In this document: one piece after another, positions 24,901 to 39,900 of the stretch
Position numbering within the stretch: position 1 is the first letter of the stretch
Layout of the letters: each line of letters opens with the position of its first letter
Assembly: GCA_002633005.1 (NCBI GenBank)
Contig: NMRA01000226.1
Span: 591,059-655,058, forward strand
Direction: 5' to 3'
DNA: 64,000 bases
Source: Phoronis australis
Taxonomy: Eukaryota; Phoronida; Phoronidae
Translations under genes and position numbers: made by a program
The notes under the pieces: generated by a model
Seen by the model: only the letters and a program-made list of their open reading frames with translations
Told to the model about the DNA's origin: nothing
Databases searched by the model: none

Positions 24901-27900
24901 TACAGGAACACTATCACATACAACATGTATTCAACAGGGGAGTTTGTGATGTCAAGTACACTATAACATATGAGTGTGTTCGCTATCATGCAAATGCAGA
25001 CTTGGTTAGGAATGAACATGCGTAATAAGAGTCAGAAAACATTTTTAAGTTTACTGTTCAGAAACCAGTCAATTTGGAAAATATCAAGGCAGAGTCCAGT
25101 CATTAAAGTCTAGTAATATCCGCTTCTTCAATAATGTTACGGTCTAAACAGTGAATACGGTATTCACCACTTAATTCATAGTAATATGCACCCTTCAATA
25201 GTGTTACGGTCTAAACAGTGAATACGGTATTCACCAATTAATTCATAGTAATATGCACCCTTCAATAGTGTTACGGTCTAAACAGTGAATACGGTATTCA
25301 CCACTTAATTCATAGTAATATGCACCTCTTCAATAGTGTTAAGGTCTTAAACAGTGAATATTCACCACTTAATTCATAGTAATATGCACCTCTTCAATAG
25401 TGTTAAGGTCTAAACAGTGAATATTCATGACTTAATTCATAGTAATATGCACCTCTTCAATAGTGTTAGGGTCTAAACAGTGAATATTCATAACTTAATT
25501 CATAGTAATATGCACCTCTTCAATAGTGTTAAGGTCTAAACAGGGAATATTCACCACTTAATTCATAGTATTATACACCTCTTCAATAGTGTTACGGTCT
25601 AAACAGTGAATATTCACCACTTAATTCATCCATTTGAAAATGAGATATCTCATGCTGTTGTAAATAAGAGATGAGAGGGGAGACTGGTGGATGAGTGAAG
25701 TGCCACTCACAGTCATTCGCTCAAAGAGTGTCTCACCAATGATGAGGTAAAGAACTACACTGGAACAGGACAAAGTAATTTAATTACAGTTAATTGGATC
25801 ACATTGGCAACTAGCAGGCTGCATTTTGTTAAATTACCACATGGTCAGTTGGCAAGCTTGGTTGCTCAATTCATTTCACACACCCGCCAACTACAAAAAT
25901 TCTGTTTATATGGCATATACCCTGACTATCAGGAAACAACCATTTACTTTATTCTAGCAAAACAGGTGGACAATTAGTGTACCTTATGAAATAATTAAAC
26001 TTCTAAATGCTTATGAAACTTTATTAACAAATAGTTACAAGCATTTCAGTACTTCTAGTTTCAGTAGGCAAAGGTGACAGAAGCAGGGTTATTTGCAGCT
26101 AATGATTTCATTTTTGAACTGTTACTTAATGTTTTTCATGTATCTTGGTTTTTATCTTATCAATTTTAAGTGAAAGGTCAGCGTTTTTCTTTCAGCCTTT
26201 AATTTTCAATTTCATTTTGAAAACATGGGTTAAGATTCCTTTGAAACATCCATGAATTATAATTTCACAAAACACTGGAAACAATAAGCACTATGTCATT
26301 ACAGTACGATAATTCTTCCGTTATTTCATACAAAAATAATCGTCAAAATTTCAATTTTCCCTTTTTTCAAAGGCTGACCACTTCACCACAAATAATGGAA
26401 AATTTACCAAACGTTGTTTAAGACATCAACACAGTACAAAACCACGCTCAGTAATAAACTAAAACTTTCTTAACCTTCACCTTTGAGGAAAAAAATGACA
26501 AAACAGAATTTCACTTGTAGGCCATATTGTGTGCTAAATAAGCAAAGGATTACCACACAAGACAAAAATTATCAAACAAAATATCATTTCCTCGACATGA
26601 CAAGCTAATTCCGTCAACAGCTAAAATGACTAGTAATGAGTAATATAGTGGTAGCAATGACTTGGCCACCTACATAACTTTCCCTTTAATTCCTCTTCTT
26701 TCTCAGTCAAGAGGAAGGCTACTCGGAAAATAAATTTGGCTTCTGGCCAGCCCTCATGACGGGTAATTCTGGGTCATTTTGTACAAATACTTTTGGCGTG
26801 CAGTATACCTGCTTAAGTAACTAAAACCTCAACTTGTCAAATCAATTATGCAAGTCCATCACAGCACAAGAGGTAAAGAAATATCACGTGACAACTTACC
26901 TGCCAATCTTGAGGTTCGATTGCTTCGCACGCGTAAATAATTCTGTAAAGAAAACAAAACAACCAATCTGCCATTATCACAGTTCGACAACTGAACACAA
27001 AGTAAATCAAAGCCAGGTGAAGTAATTAAATCGGCTGGGTGGATCTAAATAAACTGCAGCTATTGTCCACAAAATCAATAGTAAATGTATCGACCCAGCC
27101 CACTAAATGAGAGACACCTATTACAAAACAATTAACATTCCTATGTAAATCAACTCTACTGCAGTGTAAACGCCGTAACAACTAAACCTTCTGAACGTTG
27201 TGAGTTAATAATGATTTGAATTGTTTGGAATTGTGCTCGTAAATTCAAAACAAAATGAAAATTGTTAGCCATGGAAGTTTGGAAATATGATGTTTCAAAT
27301 GATGACATTTTAACAGAGACAAAACTTTAACCTACAGAAATCAACAGTGAAGTAAGAAATTTTCTTAAAACTAACATGACAAACCACAAACTGAAGATTC
27401 AAACCTCTTACACCCACAAATCATGATTGTATGCAGTTTGGAAGTCTCTAAAATTTGGGACATTGAAATTCAAATAAAAATTGAATTTTCTTGATTCTGA
27501 AGGTTGGGACAGTCAATTTCGGGGTTCATCATATTTCTTAAATACTGTACACAGGCTTTTGTATCAGCAAAGTCTGAAATAAAAGTGTCAAAAATAGCTG
27601 CCTACACAGAATTTTTTCTTTCTCAAAGTCTGGAATTCGGGACGGCCAATGTCACCCATTTCTAAAATTTGGAACCAGCTCCGACTTTGAGCACAATAAT
27701 TAATATTTCAGTGTCCAGAACAGAAAAATTTTTAACGTAAATTGCTGAGACGAATCTAAGCCTTTTTACATAAATAAAATTTCTCACAATTTTTTACTAC
27801 AATTTAACCGTAAATTAATCACTTTTAAACAATAGTGCAAAGCGGTAGAAATTGGCGACTTTCAATAACTTGACTTCAAAAGCAAATTGATTAAAATTGT

Positions 27901-30900
27901 CCACAGAAAAAAAAAACACTGGTATTGGCTGATTTCATTAAGAGTGTGTAGTTTTGCGTTTGACTGACCAAATAAACCACAGACAATAGACTGGATAGCA
28001 AATTAGGGAAAATGGTGTTAATCAATCCTGAGTCAAATCAATAAATCCGATCATTAGCCAGTCAGTCAATAGTTGGTATTCACAAACCACTGTCTATAGC
28101 CAAACATTGAACATTAATATTAATGACATGAACCTGTTAAAATAACAGGCGCAGACCAGTCAATACTGCTTGGTGATTGACTGACGATGGTCACGTGACA
28201 ATCAATTACAACTGCACGCAAGCATCAATCACTTGAATTCATAAGTACTAAGTTTTTAAATTAAAACCAGCGCAAGAAATGGTAATTTTATTATTTTAAT
28301 TTGAAAAAAATAGCGTAGTGTTGGCAATTGAAATTTCATGAAAAGAATTTGTATAAAATAGTAAATTTTTTAACTAAAAGAAGCTCTTTCAACTCACAAC
28401 CAAATGTCTTAAATACGGAATTTTCAAAATAATTTTGAATTGAAGGTGGTGGACCAACAAAATGACTGCCATTAAACCTAAACATTCAATGAATTGCCAG
28501 TAAAAGCAATGCAATATATGAAACATCCTATTTAGTGATGCCTCTCCATTTATGTGTTTTAAACTGGTGAAAATGAACGAAAGAGTATATTTAATCCCAT
28601 CAAAACTCCCGTGCATGACAGCATCAGTTTAAAGATTCTAAGGACAATTTTAATGCAGATTTTACTGGGGGGGATGAATAAGTGGTTTAGCCTTGACTTT
28701 GATTTTTCTAACAGATAACCAGACGGAAATGCGGTTTTGCAGCAAAGCTCACAATTCATGAAACATAAAACGTTCCTGCACAGACCCATGACCCAAATCC
28801 CCAACAAACTCGGTCCTATCCAATACACCTCATACCACACATCAACAGTTACTGCTGGCCATATGCCTCTGCAGAACTAGTCTAACTGAGGTAACACCCG
28901 ATTACATGACTAATTAATTCAAATTGAACACCTATTGTCCCCACAGATCAATACACCGCAAATTGACCGACACAATTCTCTAGACTTCCTCAGGATAACA
29001 ACAAAAACAACAGGCTCTTTGACTGACTTATCACAGCTGGTGTGAGACTTTTCCAATAAACAAACAGTAGTTGTTAACCAAACAGTAAAACATGTTTGTA
29101 TTGCTATCACTTCTATTGATATTGGGTTATTCAGTTAGAGAAAGACCACAACGAGGGTCCTTCATGGACCACACACTGCAACAATTAATAAAAAGTAACA
29201 AAACTGAAACCACAGTAAGTGAAAAACAGACAACTTCGTAGACAAGGCCCTGGCTTGTCGGATTCAGCAAGAATTAAAGATGATAGTACAAATGCAAAAT
29301 TTTCAGACGTTTCTACGATGACGCAAAATTCTTGAAAAACTGCCGGATGGTTATACAATGAAAATAAAAGAAATGTCAGCTTGTTAGTTAAAATTCAATG
29401 CTTAACTTGTACCAAAATTCATGGGGATAATCAAAAAGGACGTTTTAGGCATTTTGTTTTTTGTTTTGCAGACACAAACATCATATCTACCGTTATTATT
29501 ACTAGCACAAGATCATTATGAAAAGCAGCATCTTGTACTGATGAAGTAACCCTCACCTCATATCTGGTCTGTATTGTGGTGTCGACCTGTGATGGACTAG
29601 AAGAGCTCCCCCTACTGGTTGACGGTGCACACGGAACCTGGAGAACACGGAAAGACACGTTTTATAAGACATGTTAAAAAATCACAAATCCTGTTTGAGA
29701 AGCCTGCTTTTTTGTTCTATAGTTTTATAGAGAGACTCTAGGCAGAATCCTGCCATGTGACCAGCATGTCAAAAGATGGACAAATATGAAGAAAAAGATA
29801 ACTGGTCTAAATCATAGATCGATTCAAAAACACAGCTATGTAGGTCATGATGGACATGACCAGTGCACGTAGGACGGTTTCCTCAAGTGGAGTCCCTAAA
29901 ACTTCCCAAAAAGAATTTTTCACAATTTCATTACTTGAGACAAAAGCTGTTTTCTTTTATAAAGCACACAGCATTTTTAGACACCTTTAATATACAACTA
30001 CCTTAATTTACCATTTCTAGCAAAAATTTAGGGGATTTCTAAAAAGCCCTTAGCCAGTGTTCAATATCACGGCTTCACCTTTGATACATTACAAGTTTAA
30101 GTTATTCATATCATGGCTTATTATTGACCGTCACATTTTACCTTTCCTTTCCCTGCTGAGACAGCGCCATCTCGAGAGCTGCACCTCTTGCCCCTAAAAA
30201 ACGAACGTCTTAGTCAACAGATCACCATCACAAGAAACTTCAAAACGGGATAAGGGAATTATTGACTCATTCGTTAACTACACTTTCCAGTGTAAAATAA
30301 TTTTTGAAGATTCGTGTAATTTGCACATTTAACGTTTTATGATATATTGAAATTTTTAAATCATCGTTAAGACATGTATTTGCCAGGTAGAAAATTAATG
30401 ATTTTATGAGAAAAATGATATCAATGTTCAATAAAGTTTTTTTGTAGGAACACTAGCCCAAGTACATGCTTTCAAACTGTTGTCTGCAAATTTTTTTCGT
30501 TAACTGTAGTTATCTCCCACAAAATTGAAGAGAAAAATGAAGTATCCAACACAGAAACTGGTGCGTTTAGCAGTGATGCGGGTAGCTCGCTAAAAGTCAT
30601 GCATGACAGTGAGAAAGTTAACCAAAGACCTACAGAGTCACGCTGCCAAAAAAGCATGATACATGATAAATTGTGCTTATAAATGCAAGCTGTCAATGAA
30701 AGCTACATAAAAAGAAGAGCATCTATCAGTAAAACAAAACTCTACTATCAAGAATATGGCAGACTGGTGGAAGAGTTATGACATCAGGTGGACACTGCAA
30801 CCCATGACGTAAACGAAGATCAACTGATGGGTGTCCAGTGAAAAGGCTCGTGTTGACAGATGTTGAGAACAAATCTACCGTGTCAGTGTGGTCCGAGCAC

Positions 30901-33900
30901 TAGCTGGCCACAGTGTGAGTGGGAGCCATATTGGCTCATTATTACGCCTTATATTACAATGCAACTCCATCCACTACCCATAATTCACCAGACTATAGGA
31001 CGGGTGCCAATCTCCGCACATTAACAACAATTGTAGAAATGTTACCGTGGCGATTACTCCCGACGATGGCCATTTGATCGCATGTATGCCGTCAACAATG
31101 ACGAGTAATGTATTATTAGTAGATGTCATTCTTCCCTACCACTGATTGGGTCATAATGACCCATGTAAATTCACACCACAAGATGTCACTGGTGTGTCAT
31201 TTGGTCAAACTCATAGTTACAAACAACCATAGCTAACACTCAACCAGAATTTGTTGACAGAAACAAAGGGAATTTTTGGTTGCAACATGATATTGTCACA
31301 TGACCAGTGTATACAGTTAATGGTTGATACTTCTAAGAATTTCATATTCTTCTCCTTCCAGAGTGAGACTTAATATAACTTAATGCTAAATTCTATTCGG
31401 CCGAAAAAGCGTAATTGTCTCCGTCGATTCAAATTGATGCAGAGAGGCGGTGTTTTGATTTTTTCCAATTGTCAAAAAGAAAATAAATCTAATGCCAGCC
31501 GAAAAGGGAACCTCTTCTTAATCAATTAAAGTCATAGAAAAGGGATTATCTCCGAGCTACGAAGACAATTCTTCACAAAAACTCGCTAAAATAAACTTGT
31601 GTATTTTTTTGAAAAACTAAGAAAAAAACTTCGCAACTTTCAAAACGAGTCCAATTAATGACCAGAATCAATGACAGTATTTTCCTTGGTGTCATACAGA
31701 GCTTTACAACAAATGAAAATTTTCAGAATCTTTTTCTGCAGTGCTTTTTGTGAAAGAATCATTGTCTACAAAAACGCAACATTCTACTGAATGCCGCTAT
31801 TACCTCATAAATCAAAGTGTTCGTATAAAATAACCTACTTTGACAGGATAGAACGGGTTCTATAGATGCTTTGTACTCAATAAATTCATAAGTAAAACAA
31901 GAAATATGGCCAAAACTGACCGAAAACATGGACCGAAAAACATTTTTAATAGAAAAGATAAAATCGAGGGCATCTACTTTTCCTTCAATAACCATGACTG
32001 TTTAGAAATAGGCCTTGGTCTTGGTTTAATTACATCGACTACTCACAGATCGACACCACAGGCAACCGTTTGACATACAGTTCAAGGACAGCTTACCTGG
32101 TGATTTTATCCAACTTGTCCAGTTCTTGAGCCAAATGACTGGTTAATTCACCCTTCCTAATGGTCAGTCCACACACTGGACAGGCCAGATGACCTTCAGG
32201 GACACTCTTTTTTCTCTCTATAACAAAAAAAAAATTCAAAGCCATAGTACAATTATCCAAGAGCCACTAATCAGCACATAGACTTTAAAGATAATTTATT
32301 AATTATTGTTTTTTTTGTTTATCACCTCAAAAGCCAGACAGATAACTTTAAACTACCTGACGCCTGTGTGATGCAAACATCACTAGTGACAGATTTCAAA
32401 CATGCAACAATAATTTGAAGTTGCCAGAATACAGTGATTGTCAAAGTAATTTAAAATGACTTTTTTTCGTGCCAACTCCCCAAATGAGGTACTTAGGACA
32501 TGTTGATTAATTTTAAAAAATCCCCAGTTACACCAGTCATGGACACCTACAACAGTTATGAAAGTCGGCATTGAGTGTGTAGTATTGTTTGAGATTGAGG
32601 GCGCACGCACGCACGCACGCACCCACGCACGCACGCACACACACGCGCACACACACACACTGGTAACTCGGCTGCTTTAGCATTACAGATAGGGGAAAGT
32701 AAATGAAGTTAAGGTTATGTAAGATTCTAGAAAATGTCTAAACTTGGCTAACGTTGGAATATCACATCTCAGTAATGGCCGATTGTATTCTTAAACGTAA
32801 TATTAAAATGTGAAACTATCAGATAATTTACTTGATACAATGTTCTCTAAAATGCCGAGAGGAATTATTTTAAAATTATTTTTAAATTGCAACTTTGCAT
32901 GAGGGGACATCAAAAATTAAGACTTTCACAATTTTGCTGATCAAACACCAAAAATTAAGACTTTCACAATTTTGCTGATCAAACTCAAAAGTTACACAAA
33001 ATGAAAATGGAATAATTTAGGAAACTATAACAATGTTTATGATAATATCTCATTTTAACACTAATATCAAATGAAAATTGGTCGTGTTACCGACACCAGG
33101 TGTTTACTGTAAATGTACCTTTCTTTTTTTACTAAATTTTACTATAAAGACACGGTCACATGACCAACTGAAGGCATATTGGTATTAAGTCAGAAATGAA
33201 ATTTCACACGCTTTCTACTTTTAGAAAATATGTATTCCTACAAGGCTAAACTGTATAGTTCAGTAGGTATTTTGGCTAAATACGCGACATGTGGACAAGG
33301 CTGTACATGAACCTTAACACCGATATTCCCTAGTGTTACTTGAGACTACTCAAGCCACTTCAATGTTGGTGTTTTTTACTGTTACAATTACCATTACTTA
33401 CAGTTGCTAATATCATCGCAAAAATGCAAATAAGAGCGTATGCTATGGACTCCAGGGCAATAGACATAGCGATCTCGCATCTTGAGAACATATTTTAACA
33501 ACTGAATTAACTTTTTAAAAAATGTTTATTACAAGGATTACGTAAAATAATTGCAGTTAAGCTCAGGAAGTGCTAGAAAGCATATTTGGGCAGCAAACTG
33601 GTAACCAAAATGTGGGACCCATATAAGTGACAATTGTTCACTTCACACTAACATAGGTAAAGAGAAAAAACATGGCAGGCGCAGTGTATATTAAAAACCA
33701 CTTGCACTTTTGGATATCTATACATTACAAAATCCAGTATATTTTGATACAGCAATACTATTACTATAGCTAATATTACATACAAAATAAATTTTACTTC
33801 TTTAAATTAAATACATTAAATAAATAACAACAAAATTAATCTCGACGATGGCGTTTTCAGAATTAAAAAATAAGCAAAATTTTACAAGAATAACAGAAAC

Positions 33901-36900
33901 TAAATTTAAAAACTGTAAGAAAAAAGTAACTACATGAATTTCCATTTTCCACCAGTTGCAATCCTAGCATATTTTGGTAAACTAGACCCACACCTTTTAC
34001 ACACTTTTACTGTATTAAACTAAACTTAACTTATCTAATATATTCATTGTTTACAACACTGACCAAAAGATAATGCCTACAGTATATTAAATGCCCAGTT
34101 GAAGTTCACCAGCTCAATAGGACAAGTGACCATTAGCCCCAGAGCGAACAGTTGACCATCAGTCTCCACATCCAGGTGTCGCGATTCACAGCCCCTATTG
34201 ACGAAGTCTTTGTGACCAATAACACAGCCACACAACACTAACTGTTTTATTGGTCTTTATTACTTCCTTCCAACTCCGCTTCTATTGGAAATCAAACACT
34301 GAGACAACAATTCAGAGAACACAAGCCACACTGAGACATTTTATGAAGTTTTATTAATTAGCAGCGTGTCATCAAACATAGCTGCAAACCTGTTAGCAGC
34401 CAGTATTTGCCATGAACAAATAACAGGGCTGAGATTCCCACCACTTGATCTGGAACCAATGTTTGTAGATCAGTTGTAAAACTACAGCCGTTATTTAACA
34501 CCAGCCATTCAACACCATCTCACAGCCAAAGACCCTGTGTTATTATTTAACTTGTTACAAAAAAGGAAACCCAATGACAAAAAGTTTACTTCTCAAATTT
34601 CTAAGCAAGGCTGACACGGGCTTGCATTTTTTATAAAGCTGGAAGAGGAAAAGGAGGACAGAAAAATAGAATATTCATTAAAATTTTAATACAGAAACAA
34701 AAGGTATCAAAAAGGTTATTTGTTGAACTGAAAAAACTGCATCAAAATTCCATCACAACCAGGAGAGAAATTTGTAAATATGAAATGAAAACAAGATTTC
34801 AGAAAAAAAGATGATTTATTTCCCTCCACACAATTTAAAATACAACTGATTCCAATATCAATACTGTTAGAAGAATCCCCACGTCGAGAGTGTGATAACT
34901 GTTTTATTACAGCAATTATGGCAGAGATATAAATGATCACTGGTAGCGATCTACTATAAGCCCTGTAGTGATAGCGAACGCGAGGGCAACTCATTTAAAA
35001 CTGCTTAGAAAAACATCACGAAAAGCAATTACACGAAAAGATTTGCCAAGTTTACAACTAATTCACACGCAATAAAAGCGACTGATAAAAAAATGTCAAA
35101 ATCTTTTATAAGCAATCAAAAGCTCTTAAACAGATGGCTCAGTGAAGAATTATTCATGCGCAGACAATCCCATTTTAAATCCTAGTTAAGAACTCCTTAG
35201 AAACCCAGCTCCTTAACACATGTACAGTCGTTATCCCAGAGTCATCCTCTATTCTTTTATGGTATAGCTTGTATAAATGAAAATGACCAAATTAAGGAAT
35301 GCCTATTTGGATAGTTGATCCTTTAATTTAGTTGAATGATAGCTTACTAAATCCCCAGCATACAGTTAGTGTGAGATAGCATAGCTGCATTGATATTATG
35401 CTAGCATTTGTCTCCATTTATCTCCATAGAATCTGACTTACCCTAAACCCTTACACCCCATACTTGCCTTAATTAAGTTTTCGACAGATATCTTCATATC
35501 TAAACTAGACTCATTTATAATCTGCAGTCACCACAGGACACAGTATTACCTTGGTAGAACAAAACAAACAGGTTAGCAATTGAGCTACTTTAAACAACCA
35601 TTGAGATCTTACCATGTACTGTCTTGGCTGTTTCATGAAAAGTGACTTAAGACTTACTTAGCCAGAGAGTTGGTCTTCACAACTTAAGAATAAAGGTTTA
35701 GTCAAGTAATTATGATTGCGTCAAAGTCTAGACATAATTTATGGAAATTATTTCGGTAACTAGCAGCTAAGTGTGCATTCTCAGAGATTTGTACTTTTGC
35801 TCAAGTGAGATTAAATTATTTTTCAGGCACAGTTAAAGTGGAACACAAGACCAAATTTCTGTCTTGGTCTTTAGTCTTTTTTCATGAAACTGGCTGCAAG
35901 ACTCGCACCAACTACCAACTCTCAGCAGTTGAGAGAAACGATAGAAAAGATGGATGGACAAAAATCTACAGTGGTGCCTTCTGAATTGAGTTAAACAAAG
36001 AGCATGTATTGTTTTCAATAACAGTTGCTCAAAAAAACTAACTGAAAAAACAAATCTGTTGTCTTTTATAACTGAATAGGTTTAATCCTGAATAAACGTA
36101 TACCTTACATTTAACTCGTTGAAATAATTGACAATTCACCAAAAATTGAAAAGTCAATGAATCCTAATTAAAACTGTTGATACACATCATTTCTTTGTCA
36201 TGTTAAACTGTTACCAAATGACGTTACTCTCATCTAAACATTAAAAAGAGTCAGGTGTTCAACTGGTGTTTCGGTATATCTAGCAAGTGATGACCTTAAC
36301 TAGATACCTAACTGGCTTGTGGAATCTTCTTATTACTTGTTAGCAGGCAATTGTTCTGTAACATACCAGATCTATAACGTTCATGAGCCTGGCCAATCAC
36401 GAGATGAGTTGTACGCAACAGTCCTACACAGGGGAAGGAATTTTTATTAACTACACAATCTAACACCCAACACACAGGTAATGATAGAGGTCCAAATAGG
36501 TTGGGTGGGGCCATCAGATGTTGAAATGTGATGCTTTATCATTTTTAAAGTTGAAGAGCTTACATCAACATGGTGAAGCTGCAAAATGAATCTCCTGAGG
36601 GCGAGTATTTCATGAACACGTTTATAGTCAGTCATGGAGATGCAGGGAAGACCATCAATTTCAATTTTCTTGTAAAAACAAATTTTGTTCTTTAGTTTGA
36701 ATAGTGAATGACGAATAAAACCACCCTTCATTTTATTATTGCACAATCCCAACTTTAATTTTAGGTCGCTGTGAGACATATTTCCAGGAAACAAGAATAA
36801 TATTGATTAACAATTTTCAAATGAGCTGTTTAACAATCTGTTTTGCTGAAGATCTACAATACTGAAAAGAACTGTTTAGAGTGCAGGCACAGCATGTCAA

Positions 36901-39900
36901 TCTGACCTTTCTTTTACAAAGTAATATATACAAGTGAGAAAACACAAGTCGCCAAGGAATACCGTGAACGGAATAGAATGCGAAGGAGCCATTTTAAGCG
37001 AAACTACTAGTTTTATTGACCATAAATAGCCAGTCACTTTGTGTGGTTTCTATGTGCCATGACACGCGAGTGGTCACAGAGAGCGACAAAGAATGAAATT
37101 AACGAGCACCTCATGTGGGGTCTTGCCGTCACGTCCATGCACATGCAGTTCTTGCGGCTAAACGGACGGGTGAAATGAGCCAGGAATTATGAGGAAAAAA
37201 ATGGGGAGAAGCCTGCAGCGTTAATGGTGCTTGACGTGGGTGAGACCCTACTGGCAATCTGATACAAACAAATAAGTTTTTTTAACCGGGTCTATGACAG
37301 CTGGCTGCAATTTTCACGTTCACAGCAATTGACTGTGAGGATGACTGAATAAAGAGGCACTTGCCACACAGTTAGTTGATAAACACATCGTCTTTGAACA
37401 TTAGAGCTTCATTTATGCCCAGCTTGAAGATTCCTACATTAAATGAATATTCAAGATAAACAGTTGGCTCGGCTCAACAGAGGCGCTGGGTTGATATTCA
37501 AAGCCAGCCAGCTTGCCAACTTCATATTTAAAGAAATGATCAATATATTGTAGGTCTATTATCTAGACTGACACGCTGAAAGGTATCTGTGAAAATGGTG
37601 GAAAAGAATTTTTATATCGACGTTTATAAGAGGTGTGAACAAATTAACAATTAAGGTAAAATTTTTCCAATTTTGGACAATAATGCTGACAAATGAAATT
37701 TTATTTTTTCATTTTTTCAAAGAAGGTAAATAAGTCTTTATCACGGGTACCATCAGACAATGATACTGAAAAATTCTGGGTATTCACTATGTTCGAAGGC
37801 TTTGAAAATAAAAATGAACAAATTTTGGCTTGTGTATTGAAAATACAATGGTTATTTTTGTATTGAGAAAATGTGCTGTTCCTCAGCTATCCATCAAAGC
37901 ACATGAAAGGCAAATTTCTCCTTTTTAAAATGAATACAGCTTTCCATAAATATCTAGAGCTTTTAATTCTCAAGTACACCTTGGCTTCATTTCAAATCAA
38001 GAGTTAAAACTATCACTTCAAAAAAGGGATTCCACCAAATATAAGACACTTCATCGATAGAAAAAGACAAACTATACTGTAAAATATCTGCTACAGTTTG
38101 GCACACACCAGATCTGACAAAAAAGCATTTTTACCAACGGTAGCACAATTTTGACATGAAGGATATGAATAAGAATTTGAAAATTAATTTATTTGAATAA
38201 AATAATTCTGAGTAAGCTGAATAAGATAAAATGATTCACCAAAAAATACTACCAACATACTACGTGCAGGAACCTCGACACCTCGATTTTGTGGTCAAAT
38301 ATCAACTCTATTGTCCACCAAAAAATATTTTAAAAACACGCACAAATTACCTTAACCAGACCCAAAAAATTATCTTCATTAGGTCCAAAAATTACCCTCA
38401 CCAGGCCCAAAAATTACCCTCTAATGATCAAAAAATTAAAATCACTTTTAACTCACAGTCCCTCGAACTGGCGAAGACTGTGCAGGGTTTTCCCACACAA
38501 AAAATCCTCTGTAAGAAGACATAGGAGCCTTTCCCCTCAGGTGAGACAGGTGTGCATCATAGTTTAGTCCGACAGCAGAAAACCCGAAGCACAGCTGTCA
38601 CAAACTGGCGAATTTTAGACAAAATAGGGCCAGCATTAAGGGATTGGGTGTGTATTAAGTTGTGCCACTGTAATATACCCACCTTTATTATCCTGTAGGT
38701 AAATAGCTGGCCAGCAATTTATTAGCTCTGAACTTTACAACAGGGACTTTATTACAGCATTAATATGCTCATCTCACACTCCTTTGATTCAGTTATTAAC
38801 AAATAATTTGGTTGCTTTGCTTGGCCATAGAGAGGGACTATGCTGTCTGAAGGCTTCACTTCCCTTTGAAATGTCAATAGATATTTGATGACAATCTGAC
38901 TTACTGGGTTTATTATTCTGTATAAAGGCACAGCCGCTTTTGTGCTGCTAAGGATTTTATGTTAGTTATTTGAGTCATGACCAAGTTAACACACTTGTTA
39001 CATGACAGGACAAGTTCTCAACAAACTTAACGCTTGGCAACAGTTGGGATACAACTCTCACAAAAAGTGTTTGGACTATGTTTATCTTATCAAAGGAAAA
39101 ATGTTGAGAGTAGGAATCATTTGACAGACAAGTGACGAGGAGCTATTGGTGGATTTTGGCAAATAATACTTTCAGGAAGAAGGCAATTTTAATGAATCAA
39201 GTTATGTTTCTGTGAATTCCAAGAAAAGAATTGATTATTGCAACATACAATAAAAACCACACCGCTTCAAACAGGAAGAGATTCAAAAAGAGGATTAAAT
39301 GATTTTTACCACACTCGTGTTTAAATCAAGTTTTTAGCCAAGTTACGAAAATAACAGCATTGTATCGTTGATACATTTATTTGAAAGTAAGAAGTGATAT
39401 TTACAGAGAAGAAACAAGTGAGAAAAGTTATTTGCTTCTTGGTAGAGAAATGGAGTCTGCTGTACACAGCCTCAGAGAACAGGGCATTTGTCAACAAAGC
39501 CAAATGCGTGTAAAAAGCATGCAGCTGCAATTTTTCTTTATTTGGTAGATGTACTTTGAACAGCAAATAGACACAATAATTTTGTTGACAGTGGGTAAAA
39601 TAAATAAGCATGCAACACCTGAGCTGAAGTGACGCACTTTGAACACATTTAAACGACAGTTGGACAGTGGCAATTAGACATCTACAACAATTGAATTTTA
39701 TACACAATAAGTTTGTTGACAGGGGGACACAGGGGGATGGCTGTCACAAAGTAACAGATTTGTTAAGACCCATTCATCAGAGGTGTGATTATGTGGTAAT
39801 CTGAGGACAGCGCAGTTCCATGTGTCAATACAGCTGGCTGGGACATCTCAGTATTACACTGACTTACTGGTCTCAAGTTGACGAGAATGACAGACTTTCA

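Larger units (their letters stand above)
16716..26899 (-). other. RNF220: RNF220 intron, 10.2 kb
   Basis: AT-rich intron. It holds an ATCT/ACAT simple repeat (17817-17925), repeat copies R5 (18390-18680), R6 (16826-16965 and near 23541) and R1 (22137-22460), the palindrome pair at 20317-20376 and the minisatellite at 25112-25629. Open frames inside have no splice or family support. Confidence 0.7.

Noticed and set aside
25112-25629. Possible CRISPR array
   Set aside because: Eight direct repeats, but the whole 63-67-bp unit repeats with no unique spacers; it is a minisatellite in a eukaryotic intron.
32383-32658. Cys/Val/Arg-rich N-terminus on the minus strand
   Set aside because: Translation of the (GCAC/CA)n microsatellite.
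36447-36794. 115-residue minus-strand frame
   Set aside because: Intronic, no motif, no conserved splice borders; not part of RNF220.
38231-38524. 97-residue plus-strand frame rich in Lys, Asn and Gln
   Set aside because: Created by the 22-bp tandem repeat.
39321-39707. 128-residue minus-strand open frame
   Set aside because: Lies in an RNF220 intron, has no domain, signal or splice support, and has a composition typical of AT-rich noise.
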